A stretch of DNA of 64,000 nt from Costus lasius (Eukaryota; Streptophyta; Magnoliopsida; Zingiberales; Costaceae). The stretch lies in contig CM050446.2 in NCBI GenBank assembly GCA_027563935.2, positions 123,768,499-123,832,498 of the forward strand, read 5' to 3'. A program made the position numbers and the translations under genes. Under the pieces are notes generated by a model that saw only the letters and a list, made by a program, of their open reading frames with translations, did no database searches and was not told the DNA's origin. The stretch's first letter is position 1. Every line of letters starts with the position of its first letter. Shown one piece after another: positions 20,693 through 30,358 of the stretch.

Positions 20693-21480
20693 TAGGGATG
20701 GCAGCAGGTCGGGTACCTGCATTTTTTGCACTACCCATAACCGAACCCGACTAACTACCCGATTATCTACCCGATTTTTTTCTAACACTACTATCCAAAC
20801 CCGACCCCGAATATAATTTTACTACCCGTATACTACCCGAACCCTATAAATACCCGATTTACATATAAGCACCTTAAATAATTATTGTCGAACTTGCTAT
20901 ATATATCGTCGAACTAGTTCTTTTATAGCAAGTTCGACAAAATATATAGCAAGTTCGACAATAATTATTGTCTAACTTGTTATATATGTCGTCGAACTGG
21001 TTCAAATATAACCAAGTTTGACGATATATATAGCAAGTTTGACAATCATTATTGTCGAACTTGCTATATTATTGTCGAACTTGCTATATATATCGTCGAA
21101 TTGGTTCTTTTATAGCAAGTTCGACGATATATATAGCAAGTTCGACAATAATTATTGTCGAACTTGCTATATATATCATCAAACTGGTTCAACATAACCA
21201 AGTTCGACAATATATATAGCAAGTTCGACAATAATTATCGTCGAACTTGCTATATATATCGTCGAACTTGCTATATATATCGTTGAACTTGCTATATATA
21301 TAACCGGGTTCGGGTAGCGAATATCCAGACTATACTACCCGAACCCTACCCGAACCCGACTCGGGTAGCATTTTCATTACCCATACCCGAACCGAACCCG
21401 ATTAATAACTACCCGATTACCTATAATCGGGTTCGGATAGTGCGGATACCCGCTAAAATAGTATCCGACTGCCATCCCTA
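20693..21480. mobile_element. hAT-type MITE with 8-bp target duplication
   Basis: The perfect 8-bp TSD aaaaatat (20685-20692 and 21481-21488) flanks a 788-bp insert. The termini are inverted, TAGGGATGGCAG at both ends, and subterminal regions are rich in CCCGA/ACCCG words ('acccgaacccgac', 'gggttcgggtag'). These features are typical of plant hAT non-autonomous elements. The centre is a palindromic tandem array. There is no transposase. Confidence 0.9.
20880..21305. repeat. Palindromic tandem array inside the hAT MITE
   Basis: The core is alternating copies of 'tagcaagttcgacaa' and its reverse complement 'ttgtcgaacttgcta', joined by 'taattat' or 'tatatat' spacers, in at least ten half-units. 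Larger units of about 110-190 bp, containing 'gtcgaactggttc', recur. The array can form multiple hairpins. Confidence 0.8.
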
Positions 21481-21618
21481 AAAAATATGTCATAGATCAT
21501 CACTAAATAATATCAAAAGAAAAACAACAAAACAATACAAAACAAAAACTACTACAACAACATACAACATAGAGGTCTATCCAAACAAATACAACACAAC
21601 ACAATAAAAGATAAATCC

Positions 21619-21642
21619 TTGGGGTGCCTCCCAAGAAGCGCT
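21619..21642 (-). promoter_or_regulatory. Conserved non-coding motif downstream of gag-protease
   Basis: On the minus strand it contains GCGCTTCTTGGGAGGCA, 35 bp past the end of the gag-protease frame. The same motif occurs at 54368-54390 after the gag-protease region of the second, otherwise strongly diverged element. Its role is unknown; an RNA signal is a possibility. Confidence 0.5.
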
Positions 21643-21677
21643 CGTTTAAGGTCAACAGCTTGACCAATGACTGTGCC

Positions 21678-24217
21678 TCATGGAACGTCCAGTGGATCGG
21701 AGGCAGAAGAAATGGCATATGAGCGCTCCTTTCTTCGTCGCCTAGAAGTAACACCTATAGAGATGAGCAGTAAGAGTAATAGGTGTACATAGGAAAATGT
21801 CTTGATGTCATGCAAAATTAAAAAGTTTTTAAATTCACTGTCATTCTTCCCATAATCCAATAAATGGTTATCCTCATCCACAGTATGAAACATCCTCGTG
21901 CAACCAAAATTGGCGTCTGCCACAAACAAACTATTTCGAATGGTCCGGTCCTCCCTCATCAATGTAGCACCTGCTTCCATATCAGGGCAAGGATTGGATG
22001 TAAGAAAATCCCACGTGGCCTCCAAACAATTCATAAGCGCAGGTACCGTCTCCACGCTATAGCACGAGCCTGAAACAGAAAGATCTAACATATCAACAGA
22101 TATATGAAAATCCATAATAGTATCACAAAAGTTTAGAGAAAGCTTCCTCTTCTTGACATCTATAACTGCCCCGGTGGTAGCTAGGAAAGGGCGGCCCAAG
22201 ATAAGTGGTAATCTTGAATTTTCTAACATATCCAAGACTATAAAGTCTACAAGGACAAAGAGTTCCCCGACTTTAACTGGGACATCCTCTACTATTCCCA
22301 CTGGGCGGTGTATAGAGCCGTTTGTAAACTGAAGAGCTATAGGTGTGGATTCCAAGCTTCCCAAGTCCAAATTTTTGAACAGGGAGAGAGGCATGATACT
22401 CACACTGGCCCCCAAATCACAGAGAGCTCGCTCGATGAAAAAATTACTGATACTACATGGAATAGAAAAAATGCCAGGATCTTGATGTTTCGCTGGCATC
22501 AGTGAACTGTATTGTCCTGTCAATGCCTTAACCAATCTCTGAGGGCAGGGGACAGGTGGCGTGTGAGGTGGTGGGTGAACGTTAACTGGCTTTTGCCTAA
22601 CTGTCGACTCCATATCTATCTCTCTTGAACACTTTGCATCTGTGCTTACACAAGACAACTCTTCCCTTATACAATCGTTCACCGCCACCTGAGGGTCTTT
22701 CATCTGGGCACCACTGCAAATCACAGTCGCGTTACAGTGCTCCCTTGGATTAACCTCGGGTTGGGAAGGAAGCTTCCCAGCAGGTCGGGCTGATGAACTT
22801 GCTTGCTGGACGATCTGGTTCTCCAGCATCCTAGAGTGCGTGATCAATGAATCTACCTTTGAATTCAGTTGCCCCACCGTGGAACTCAATTGCCCCACCG
22901 TAGAACTCAATTGCCTAATAGACTCGTCCACATCTTCATTTTTCTTAGACTGGGTAGTGACAAAGTTCTCTGGCAGTAATTCCAAATTAGACTTCTGCGG
23001 TTGATTGAATTGTCGCGGTGGAAGTCCAAGTGGTGGCCTGAAGGATGACTGGGGAAACTGATTGCCAAAATTTCCCTGTTGCGCTTGGCTATTGAAGTTC
23101 TGGGGGTTCGCTTGGTTCTGAGTATTCTGGTAGGAGAAGTTGGGATGATTTCTCCAACCGGGGTTATAGGTGCCTGAAAAAGGATTATTCTGTTGCGTCG
23201 GATTGGGATTGCCTAGGGCATTCGCCTGTTCAACAGAAACATCAGAAGAAAAAGGTGTCGTTATCTGGCAGTCAGTGGCACCATGTCCAGAAACCCCACA
23301 AAGTTCACAAGAAATAGAATTAATAGACGATGCATTAAAATTCATAGAAGTAAGTTGGTGGGACAAGGAATCAACCTTGGCCGCCAACGAACTCAACATG
23401 TCTAGGTCATACTTACCTCCTCCTCTTACCGGGACGTTTCTCTCAATCGTCCACTGGTAGTGATTCAGAGTCATGTCCTCAATCAAATTCATGGCATCGT
23501 CAATATTTTTCTTCATAATCGCACCGCCCGCGGCTGCATCTACAGACAAGCGAGTTTGATATATGAGACCATTATAAAAAATATGCACAAGTACCCATTT
23601 TTCCAGTTCGTGATGCGGGCACATTCGTAGCAACTTCTTAAAACGGTCCCAGGCTTCGTATAGCGACTCGCCTTCCCTCTGGCTTTCTGGCTGAAGTTCG
23701 TTATTTGGTTCCTCAGTTGAGCCGTCTTGCTCGGTGGGAAATATTTGGAGAGGAACGCATGGGAAAGCTGATCCCATGTTGTGATGGAGCCTTGAGCAAG
23801 GGACTGCAGCCATGCTCGCGCGCGGTCCCTAAGGGAAAAGGGAAAAAGACATAAACGTATTGCATCAGATGTTACCCTGTTTATCTTCAGGGTATCACAG
23901 TATTCAAGGAAAATAGACAAGTGTAAATTAGGATCTTCCGGTGATGAACTACTAAATTGGTTCTGCTGGACTATGTGCACAAGGGTCAGCTTTATCTCAA
24001 AGTTATTTGCTTCGACTGCTGGTCGAGCAATACTAGAGTGCAAGCCCTATATATTGGGTGCAGCAAAATCTCGTAGCAAGAGGTTCTCGTCCATTGCAGT
24101 AAAGTTAGGATGAAGTTCTTCAAGCTGATGATCATGGACTTTCCTTTGAGCTTGAAAGGTCCTTTCAATCTCAGGATCTTCTGGCACTAGATCACCTGTT
24201 CTAATTGTTCTTGGCAT
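21678..24217 (-). pseudogene. Gag-protease polyprotein of the first Ty3 element, broken
   Basis: The ATG at 24217 (MPRTIRTGDLVPEDPEIERT) is the likely start. An in-frame stop lies near 24047, and a frame change near 23700 separates the N-terminal part (24217-23700) from a 711-codon open frame (23813-21678). Gag motifs are LEYCDTLKIN, FPFSLRDRARAWL, and, in the long frame, GESLYEAWDRFKKLLRMCPH. A CX2CX4HX4C zinc knuckle (CELCGVSGHGATDC) follows. Next come an asparagine/glutamine-rich region, a heptad stretch QLSSTVGQLSSTVGQLNSKV, and a retropepsin with catalytic block ALCDLGASVSIMPLS and flap-proximal LPLILGRPFLATTGAVID. There is no polymerase. It would package and process particles if intact; here two breaks prevent that. 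Confidence 0.75.
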
Positions 24218-24366
24218 ACACAAGGTTAGCAGACCAGAGAATAATAATAGCTTGAAGAAAGGAAGAAGACAAGAAGTTTTAACTAAATAAAAATAAAAAG
24301 TAAATAAAAACAAAAAAAATCTAATCTATCAAATCAACTATTTAATCGATATTGACTATACCGTGC

Positions 24367-24384
24367 TCCCCGGCAATGGCGCCA
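24367..24384 (-). other. Primer-binding site, tRNA-Asp type
   Basis: Minus strand TGGCGCCATTGCCGGGGA, six bases inside the LTR, differs by one base from the plant tRNA-Asp site TGGCGCCGTTGCCGGGGA typical of Ty3 Tat/Athila elements. Confidence 0.85.
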
Positions 24385-24390
24385 AAAACT

Positions 24391-25853
24391 TGATAGGCCC
24401 CGCAAGTGTACAGTTTCTATCGCAGTAGTAAAAAGTATAGTCCTCAGGGAGCGAGGTGTCAAGTACCGACTTTTAGCATTATTGAAAGTTAGACGATCAA
24501 AATTAGGATTAAGAAAATGAACTAAACTAAGTCTAAATTATCGAATCTAAGAATCAACGACTAGAAGAAATTCATAGTTTTGGAGAAGCTTCGGGACTTT
24601 GGGTTTCACCATGTTGAATGATTTAAATGTAAAACCAAGAATGAATTAAATTTTAAAACGGATTACCTTCTCTCGAAGCGTAGTCCGACAATAAACAACT
24701 TAAGGCGATCTATCCTATGGTATGGATTTCCTTCTCTTGAAGCGTAATCCGGTGCCTACTTAAGCTAATTTCCTACTCTGTAGCAAAATTAACTTAAGAG
24801 ACCCATTGGGCTCTATGATGATTGTGAATCCTCGAGTGACATTGAACGACTCTCGTAATTCAAGTCACAAGTTTAAATGCGCAGTCGAGTGTTACAATTC
24901 ACCTCTCGGCTCTTCTCGTAACACTTCACACATATCGATGTTTGGCCAAAACATAAATACGCAATAAGCACACCACATTTAAATAAGTAAATTTACTAAA
25001 AAGTATCACTGAGATTCATAAAAGATGTTTACATGTGAGAATTTGTTCAACAGGCTACGCCCGAGTCCCGAACTAGGATTTACTCTAAAGCATACATCGT
25101 TTTACACCCAAAAACCCAAGAAATAATACTCGAAAGTGAGGGAAATTACTAATCAAGGGTGGGAGATGATGAATCTTCGGTCTTCTCTCGAAAGCCCCAA
25201 AGAATCTGGTCGAATCGAGCCCTCGAACGAGCAAAATCGCCCTTTTTCGCCCTAGTCATGTTTTCTCTAAAGTTTGACCCCGAAAACCACTCCAAAAATA
25301 TTATTTTATGGCTCGATCTCTTCCTTAGGCAGTTAGAAAGTTTCCCTCCAAATTTCAGCAAATTTTGACTTCAGAATCACTCAAATCGGGCGAAAAACCG
25401 TCGAAAGGTCAAACTGCGCGGAAGCTGTCACGACCGTAATGGCCATCACGGCCAGGCCGTGATGAGTTCGGCAGTCTGCGACGATGTAAACACGGGCGTG
25501 ATGGGAGGAACGGGTAGGCCGTGTCTGGCTCGCAGAATGCTGCAGAGTTCTGCCGAGATGATCATGGCCGTGACGGTGAACATGGTCTGCCTGTGTTCTC
25601 TGCAGAAAGCTCCGATTTACCTCAAATTTGACCTGTGACCTCCTAGCACTGTGAGGAATCTTCTCATAACATCAAATCATTAAAATCTTCATAAAAATAT
25701 GGTAAAATGACATGCATTTCACAAACAATGCGAAAAACAGTAAAGATTCTGTACTTGATAAGAAAAGATACTAAATTCAGATACAAAACAAGACAAAAGC
25801 CTGAAAAGATTATATGAATGGTACTTTAAATTATATAAAAATAACACTCATCA
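24391..25853 (-). repeat. 5' LTR of the first gag-protease element
   Basis: It starts TGATAGGCCCCGC on the + strand and ends CACTCATCA. It is adjacent to the primer-binding site, so it is the 5' LTR of the minus-strand element. A GC-rich segment near 25420-25540 repeats forms of 'cacggcc' and 'gggcgtgatg'. Confidence 0.8.
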
Positions 25854-25858
25854 TAGGT

Positions 25859-26090
25859 CCAAGTGGCAGATTCTCTGGAAGCTGAATTAATGGCATTGCG
25901 CAGTATTGTTAGCTTCTCCTACGCCCGGAAGGAACAAATGGGTAACAAGATCATTTTTGAAATGGATTGCCTAGCTATCGTTGATGCTTTGAAGATGAAG
26001 ACCTTTTGCATTTCTGATCATATCAACTGTCTTCTCCTCGAAATTAAGTTTATGCTTTCTAGTTGGAACACCCAATCGGTGTATTTTTGA
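25859..26090 (+). pseudogene. LINE RNase H domain, second part
   Basis: It resumes in frame after the Ty3 element and the duplicated TAGGT. ADSLEAELMALRSIV holds the second catalytic acid (Glu), and FEMDCLAIVDAL the third (Asp). A stop follows at 26088. The continuation to 26268 is 3' UTR with stops. Confidence 0.7.
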
Positions 26091-26469
26091 AATGGGTAAC
26101 CAGGCTGCTAACTAGTTAGCTACTTTTGCTATCAGCTCTCTTTCATGTAATACCTGGACCATGGATTGGCCTGCTGACTTAAATTGTATCCTTGGATTGT
26201 CCTGCTGACTTAAATTGTATCCTTGCCTCCGATCAAGGCTCATTTATATAAGTTTTTTGTTCTAAAAGAAAACAATAAACAATCTTCCTTATGTTAATTC
26301 CCCGTGATCATTTATTTTCATGTCCAATTATTTTATATGTTTGACATTGGAGTTATAATATCATATGGTGTCTAATAGTCTACCTAATATCAGTATTTGA
26401 AACATAGTTATCATGTACCCTTGCAGGATGTGTAAGAAAAAGTGCAAAAAGGACTCAGTTGCTTAGCTC

Positions 26470-28146
26470 TGTTGGGGTATGCCCTTAAGGCTAATGTTTG
26501 AGGCCTTGGGATTATATCAGTATCATGTATAAACTCTATGTTTATAAAGGCAATGGTTGTTATTCAGGTTGTTACATTATCTGCTGCAATATGTATACTT
26601 CTGGATAATGTCTCAATGCTGTTCAGCTTGGCTGACATGCAGTATTGTCCTTAGTCAAGATATCTTGGTGAACATGAGACAGCCTTGATATGATTGAGAC
26701 TAATATGTGTTCTAATCTTATAGGATGCTTCGAGCATGGAATAAGATGTAGACTCATGGGTACATTGGATGTACTGGACAGACCCTACTTAGGATATTCG
26801 ATTGCTTGTCACAATGTGAATAATCCTTATATGCAAACAAGTGGCATATTTCCTCTGACTTGAGATCACTTGTGTTTCTAAATGATGATTGGCATTGTTT
26901 TGAGGTAGTTCAATATCATTTGAAACATAATGGTTATAGACTATCTTGGATAATGAGCATGAGTCATGTTAGGGCGCTAGTGATAGATATAGGATTGCCG
27001 TCTCCTTGATTGGAGTGTGATGTTCTATAGGGGCCCCCTGTATGAGATGATAGAGAAAGTGTATGGCCATACCCAGATGACTATGTTTCATCTGATCTAA
27101 TCATTCTCATCATATTGGAATTACAGGCTTGACACGCTTGTCCAATAAGAACATCCAGTGGCAAAGGAAACATGTATGCCTAGTGAAGTGGATTCACACT
27201 TGTGCTGTGGTTTGGGTGTAGTCTTGGAAGACTCTTTCCTTTATATCGGGAGACAGTGATGTGTTGCTAGATACCCCTCACTGATCGTGATAACGTGAGT
27301 TATCGTTACCGACATTTAAAGGAAACCCTTAGGGTCGCACAATTTGATGATATGGCTTACTTATGTCAGATCGTGTGGACTGAATTGTTTTGGTTCAGTT
27401 TAAAGGGATTTAAACTCTGATTGTAAGTGAGATCTGGTCTGATCATGTATGATTGATTAGGGCTTGAGATCGGTAAGCTTCGATCGAGAGATTGGATGCT
27501 AGATTGGTGAGATCAAGAGCATCAAGAGATGAATGGTCAGATCTTGAGCCTTTTGGTTTAATGTGATCTGGATCAAGGCTTGGTTTATTTTGGTCTTTGA
27601 ACCAAATGAATTGAACTGGCTCATCAAGTGAGCGCATGGTTCAAAGAGGAGAATGTTGCGTTCGTTCATTTGACTTGAACACGTTGAGTTTTTGCTATTT
27701 TTGGATAGCATGACTTCTAAACATGGTGCACGCGTCCACGTTAGAAGTGGGTCGCTCTATTCTCGCTCGTTCTCTCCTCTCTCATCGCCGCTTGCTCTCT
27801 CGTGGTGAAGAAGGCTCACGCCAAGGAAGAGAAAGAGATTCGCCCAAGCAAGAGTTCTTCTCATCTTCCCTTTCATTCGATCAGGACTCTTGGAGCCTTG
27901 CTAGCACAAGGAGCAACAAGAAGAAGCCGAGACTCATCTTGTGTGCGTCTGCTTTGGAGGAGAGCGGCATCACTCTCTGCTTCCAAGTCGCCATCCAAGA
28001 AATGGCATTGGTAAGAATCTTTATCGATCTATTCAAGTTGATCATAGATATATGCAAACCGATCCTTAGAAACCCTAGATTCTTCTGCTAAGAATCCTCT
28101 GATATGCGCCTATTAGGGTTTCGACCCCGCCCCTTAGGGACTTTCA
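26470..28146 (+). repeat. Copia-type solo LTR with perfect TSD
   Basis: The 1677-bp insert in copy D starts TGTTGGGGTATGCCC and ends GGGACTTTCA, flanked by the perfect 5-bp duplication agctc (26465-26469, 28147-28151). Unit sequence resumes on both sides. No internal retroelement sequence remains, so it arose by LTR-LTR recombination. The 'gttggggtatgcccttaaggc' type start suggests a copia LTR; this is an inference. The reading frame around 27723-28091 lies within it and is not a gene. Confidence 0.8.
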
Positions 28147-28488
28147 AGCTCTGTACGTGACTTCACAAAGTTACGTGAAATTAGTCTCGAACATATTTCA
28201 TTATGCCTATAGAAAAATCATCAACTACTGAACCGTTTTGCTTTAATTACTACATAAACAATTACTACATAAACAACAACAATTACAACATAAACAACTG
28301 GATTCATATAAAGTAAATATGATGTTATGATGTTTAACCTTACACCATAATAGGTAACGCTATAAAATTTATGCTCTAATTACTACATAAATAACAGGAT
28401 TCATATAAAGTGAATATGACGTTATGATGTTTCACTTTGCACCATAATGGTCAATCCTACAAAACTCATAAACACTTGATGCTTATTG

Positions 28489-29787
28489 TGATGAACCCCT
28501 CGACGAAAGGTCATATACCTCGAGTTATGTAGCCAGATTTTGCAAAACAGATTTTGGAAGATTTAGGATACGATTTCAAAATCAAAAAGAAGGGAAAGAA
28601 TATATAAGAGGAAGAGAAGATTTCAAGACAGATATTCCCAATTTTAATCCATGACAGAAGGAGAATTCATAGAGATCGCCACTGCCTTAGGGTTATTCGC
28701 CGAAAGACGTACAGAGCATCTTAGACGGCAGAATTTTCAAGGAAACTATGCTTGAGGAAAGAGAAGACATACAGAAAGTTTCAGAACAAAAGGAGTTCGT
28801 TCGAAGGAGGAATCAACAAAAATGTGGGCGTGGCTATTATTCACCGTGTTTCTTCACAGAAAATTACGGGTGGTGATTTATTTCACACCCTTGTAATAGT
28901 AACTCTATCTTTTTCTCCTTATTTGAATTCTGATTTTTCTGAAATGACATATTATTGTAAAACTCTTACTATGATAGCATAAAAACCTTTTTTGGGACAG
29001 GGGGAGTAATCCTATTTAATTTCTGAGATATTGAATAATCTCTATTTTGTCAGTTGTTCTTCGATATGATAATTTTAATTAAGTGATAATTGTCTTTAAT
29101 CTTTTCTAGATTTAGAAAATCTATATGTTTTAGAGTTTGTAACATATACTGAGAAGTGACCTGTAAAACTCGAAACCCTTAAATTATGTTTTAGGAACTT
29201 ATGCTGTGAGAATAGGTTTGTTCTTAATGCCTAATTTTTTGATACTTAAATTCTTGTTGATAATCTGATCTAGGAATTTTTATTGAAAGAGACATAAAAA
29301 TATGTACCGAGAGGTGATTTGGATTGTTGGAAACTCTTAAGTAAAACCTGTGAAATTAAGATATGAGAATATTTAATTTTTCTTGAGATATTGACTCTAA
29401 GAGTTAAGCCACGATAGTGATTTTAATTTTCTTTGTCAATTTTACTTATTTTAAACACTGAATAGCAAGTCACGAGAGTGAAGATTATTCTGTGTAAATT
29501 ATTCATCCGAGAGGAGGCAATTTTTTTATTAGTAAATTTCATCTTTATCATAAGAAGAAAAGCTGACAAACACAAATTCATGTCTAATCATGGAAATTAA
29601 GATTGAATGAAACCCTAGTCCCAAATTTCTCTCTCTGATAATCCGTAATAGTTTTCGATCATTCACTTACGACTTATTCGATTCGCTTAGCTAGTGAGAA
29701 CACAATTACTTGGTATTTAACACGTAGGTCCCTGTGGGTTCGATATCTTTTATTACTTCGAGTATCCGTGTACTTGTGGACACATCA
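28489..29787 (+). repeat. Ty3 LTR of the second gag-protease family
   Basis: It starts TGATGAACCCC and ends GTGGACACATCA. It aligns along its length with the LTR at 49573-51234 (shared 'gatagcataaaa', 'gggggagtaat', 'cgagaggtgattt' and 'ttatcttcgagtatcc'-like end blocks). It begins exactly where copy D of the unit stops. No matching TSD or primer site follows, since opposite-strand gag remnants start at 29788, so it is a solo or rearranged LTR. Confidence 0.65.
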
Positions 29788-30190
29788 ATGGTATAGTGTG
29801 CAACCACGCTCTACCTGATCCCTGAGAGAGAAAGGAAATAATCTTAGCTTAATTGCCTCAGTAGAAATACCATTAATCTTAAAAGTATCACAATATTCCA
29901 AAAATATCCCCGGCACGGCGCCAAAAACTTGATAGACACCACAAGCGCACGGCGTTATCGAAGTAATATAAAAGATTGTTCATCCCACAGGGAACTGGGT
30001 CAAGTGCATGAAAGGGTCTTCTAGGGGAGAGCCTCCAAATTGGTTCTGTTGAACCATCGATAGTAGTGCAGGCTTGATCTTAGAATTGTTGACTTCCACA
30101 TTCGAGCAAACAATGCCCGATTATAAGTGTTGTATAGATGTAGCAACATAATCTCTCAAAGTGCTGTTGTTGTTGTTTCTTGCAGCCAGA
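29788..30190 (-). pseudogene. Rearranged remnant of a minus-strand Ty3 gag, primer site and LTR
   Basis: Minus-strand pieces occur in an unusual order. A Gag piece EYCDTFKINGISTEAIKL lies at about 29840-29900. Next is a tRNA-Asp primer site (29911-29926, GGCGCCGTGCCGGGG, one base shorter than usual). Then an LTR start TGATAGACACC (29932-30006), then a more N-terminal Gag piece (30007-30190, QQNQFGGSPLED). In an ordinary element the second Gag piece would lie between the first and the primer site. The sequence is therefore permuted, probably by recombination between elements. Confidence 0.55.
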
Positions 30191-30345
30191 GGTACTTGGG
30201 CATTTTCCATGTTTAATCGTGCTATTAGCCCAATACGTGCGCAAACATAGGGATGTATGTCCACACTTGCCATAATTGTTAGGAGGGTAAGATCGACCGG
30301 AGACTAGAGGCAGGGTTGTTACAACTATTGCCTGTTCCTGAGACG
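30190..30345 (-). pseudogene. Possible Gag zinc-knuckle remnant
   Basis: The minus frame GRSYPPNNYGKCGHTSLCLR followed by KHGKCPS loosely resembles the cysteine/histidine-rich end of chromovirus Gag. Orientation is opposite to the integrase fragment that follows. Weak evidence. Confidence 0.25.
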
Positions 30346-30358
30346 TCCTGGACAAGGG

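Larger units (their letters stand above)
17913..25853 (-). mobile_element. Ty3-type gag-protease-only LTR element (first copy)
   Basis: A 7.94-kb element on the minus strand with two LTRs (1463 and 1426 bp) bounded by TGATAG...TCA. The 5-bp TSD is caggt (17908-17912) and taggt (25854-25858). The primer site next to the right LTR matches tRNA-Asp. The internal region encodes only Gag and an aspartic protease; no reverse transcriptase, RNase H or integrase was found, so it is non-autonomous. Gag and DLGAS protease resemble the Tat/Athila branch of Ty3 elements. It sits inside a LINE and carries a hAT MITE. 19339-20692 and 21481-21618 are its non-coding 3' region. Confidence 0.85.
17622..26268 (+). 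mobile_element. 5'-truncated LINE, split by a Ty3 element
   Basis: At 17621/17622 the alignment with copy B ('ccaattctcacaa') is replaced by LINE sequence, and unit sequence resumes at about 26268. Without the nested element the LINE is about 700 bp. It holds only the C-terminal RNase H domain and 3' UTR, ending in 'tgttctaaaagaaaa'. A 33-bp direct duplication sits in the 3' UTR (26161-26225). A TSD is not clear, and some target bases were lost. Truncation at the 5' end is usual for LINEs. Confidence 0.7.
17450..28488. other. Duplicated unit, partial copy D (mostly insertions)
   Basis: 17450-17621, 26268-26469 and 28147-28488 align in order with copy B 41010-41140, 41140-41300 and 41440-41550 and with the start of copy E. 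Everything between is inserted transposon sequence. D stops at the exon-like block near 28488, where a Ty3 LTR begins. 17190-17450, between A and D, has no supported gene. Confidence 0.65.

Noticed and set aside
27723..28091. 122-codon gene
   Set aside because: It lies entirely inside a solo LTR with a perfect target duplication and has no domain.
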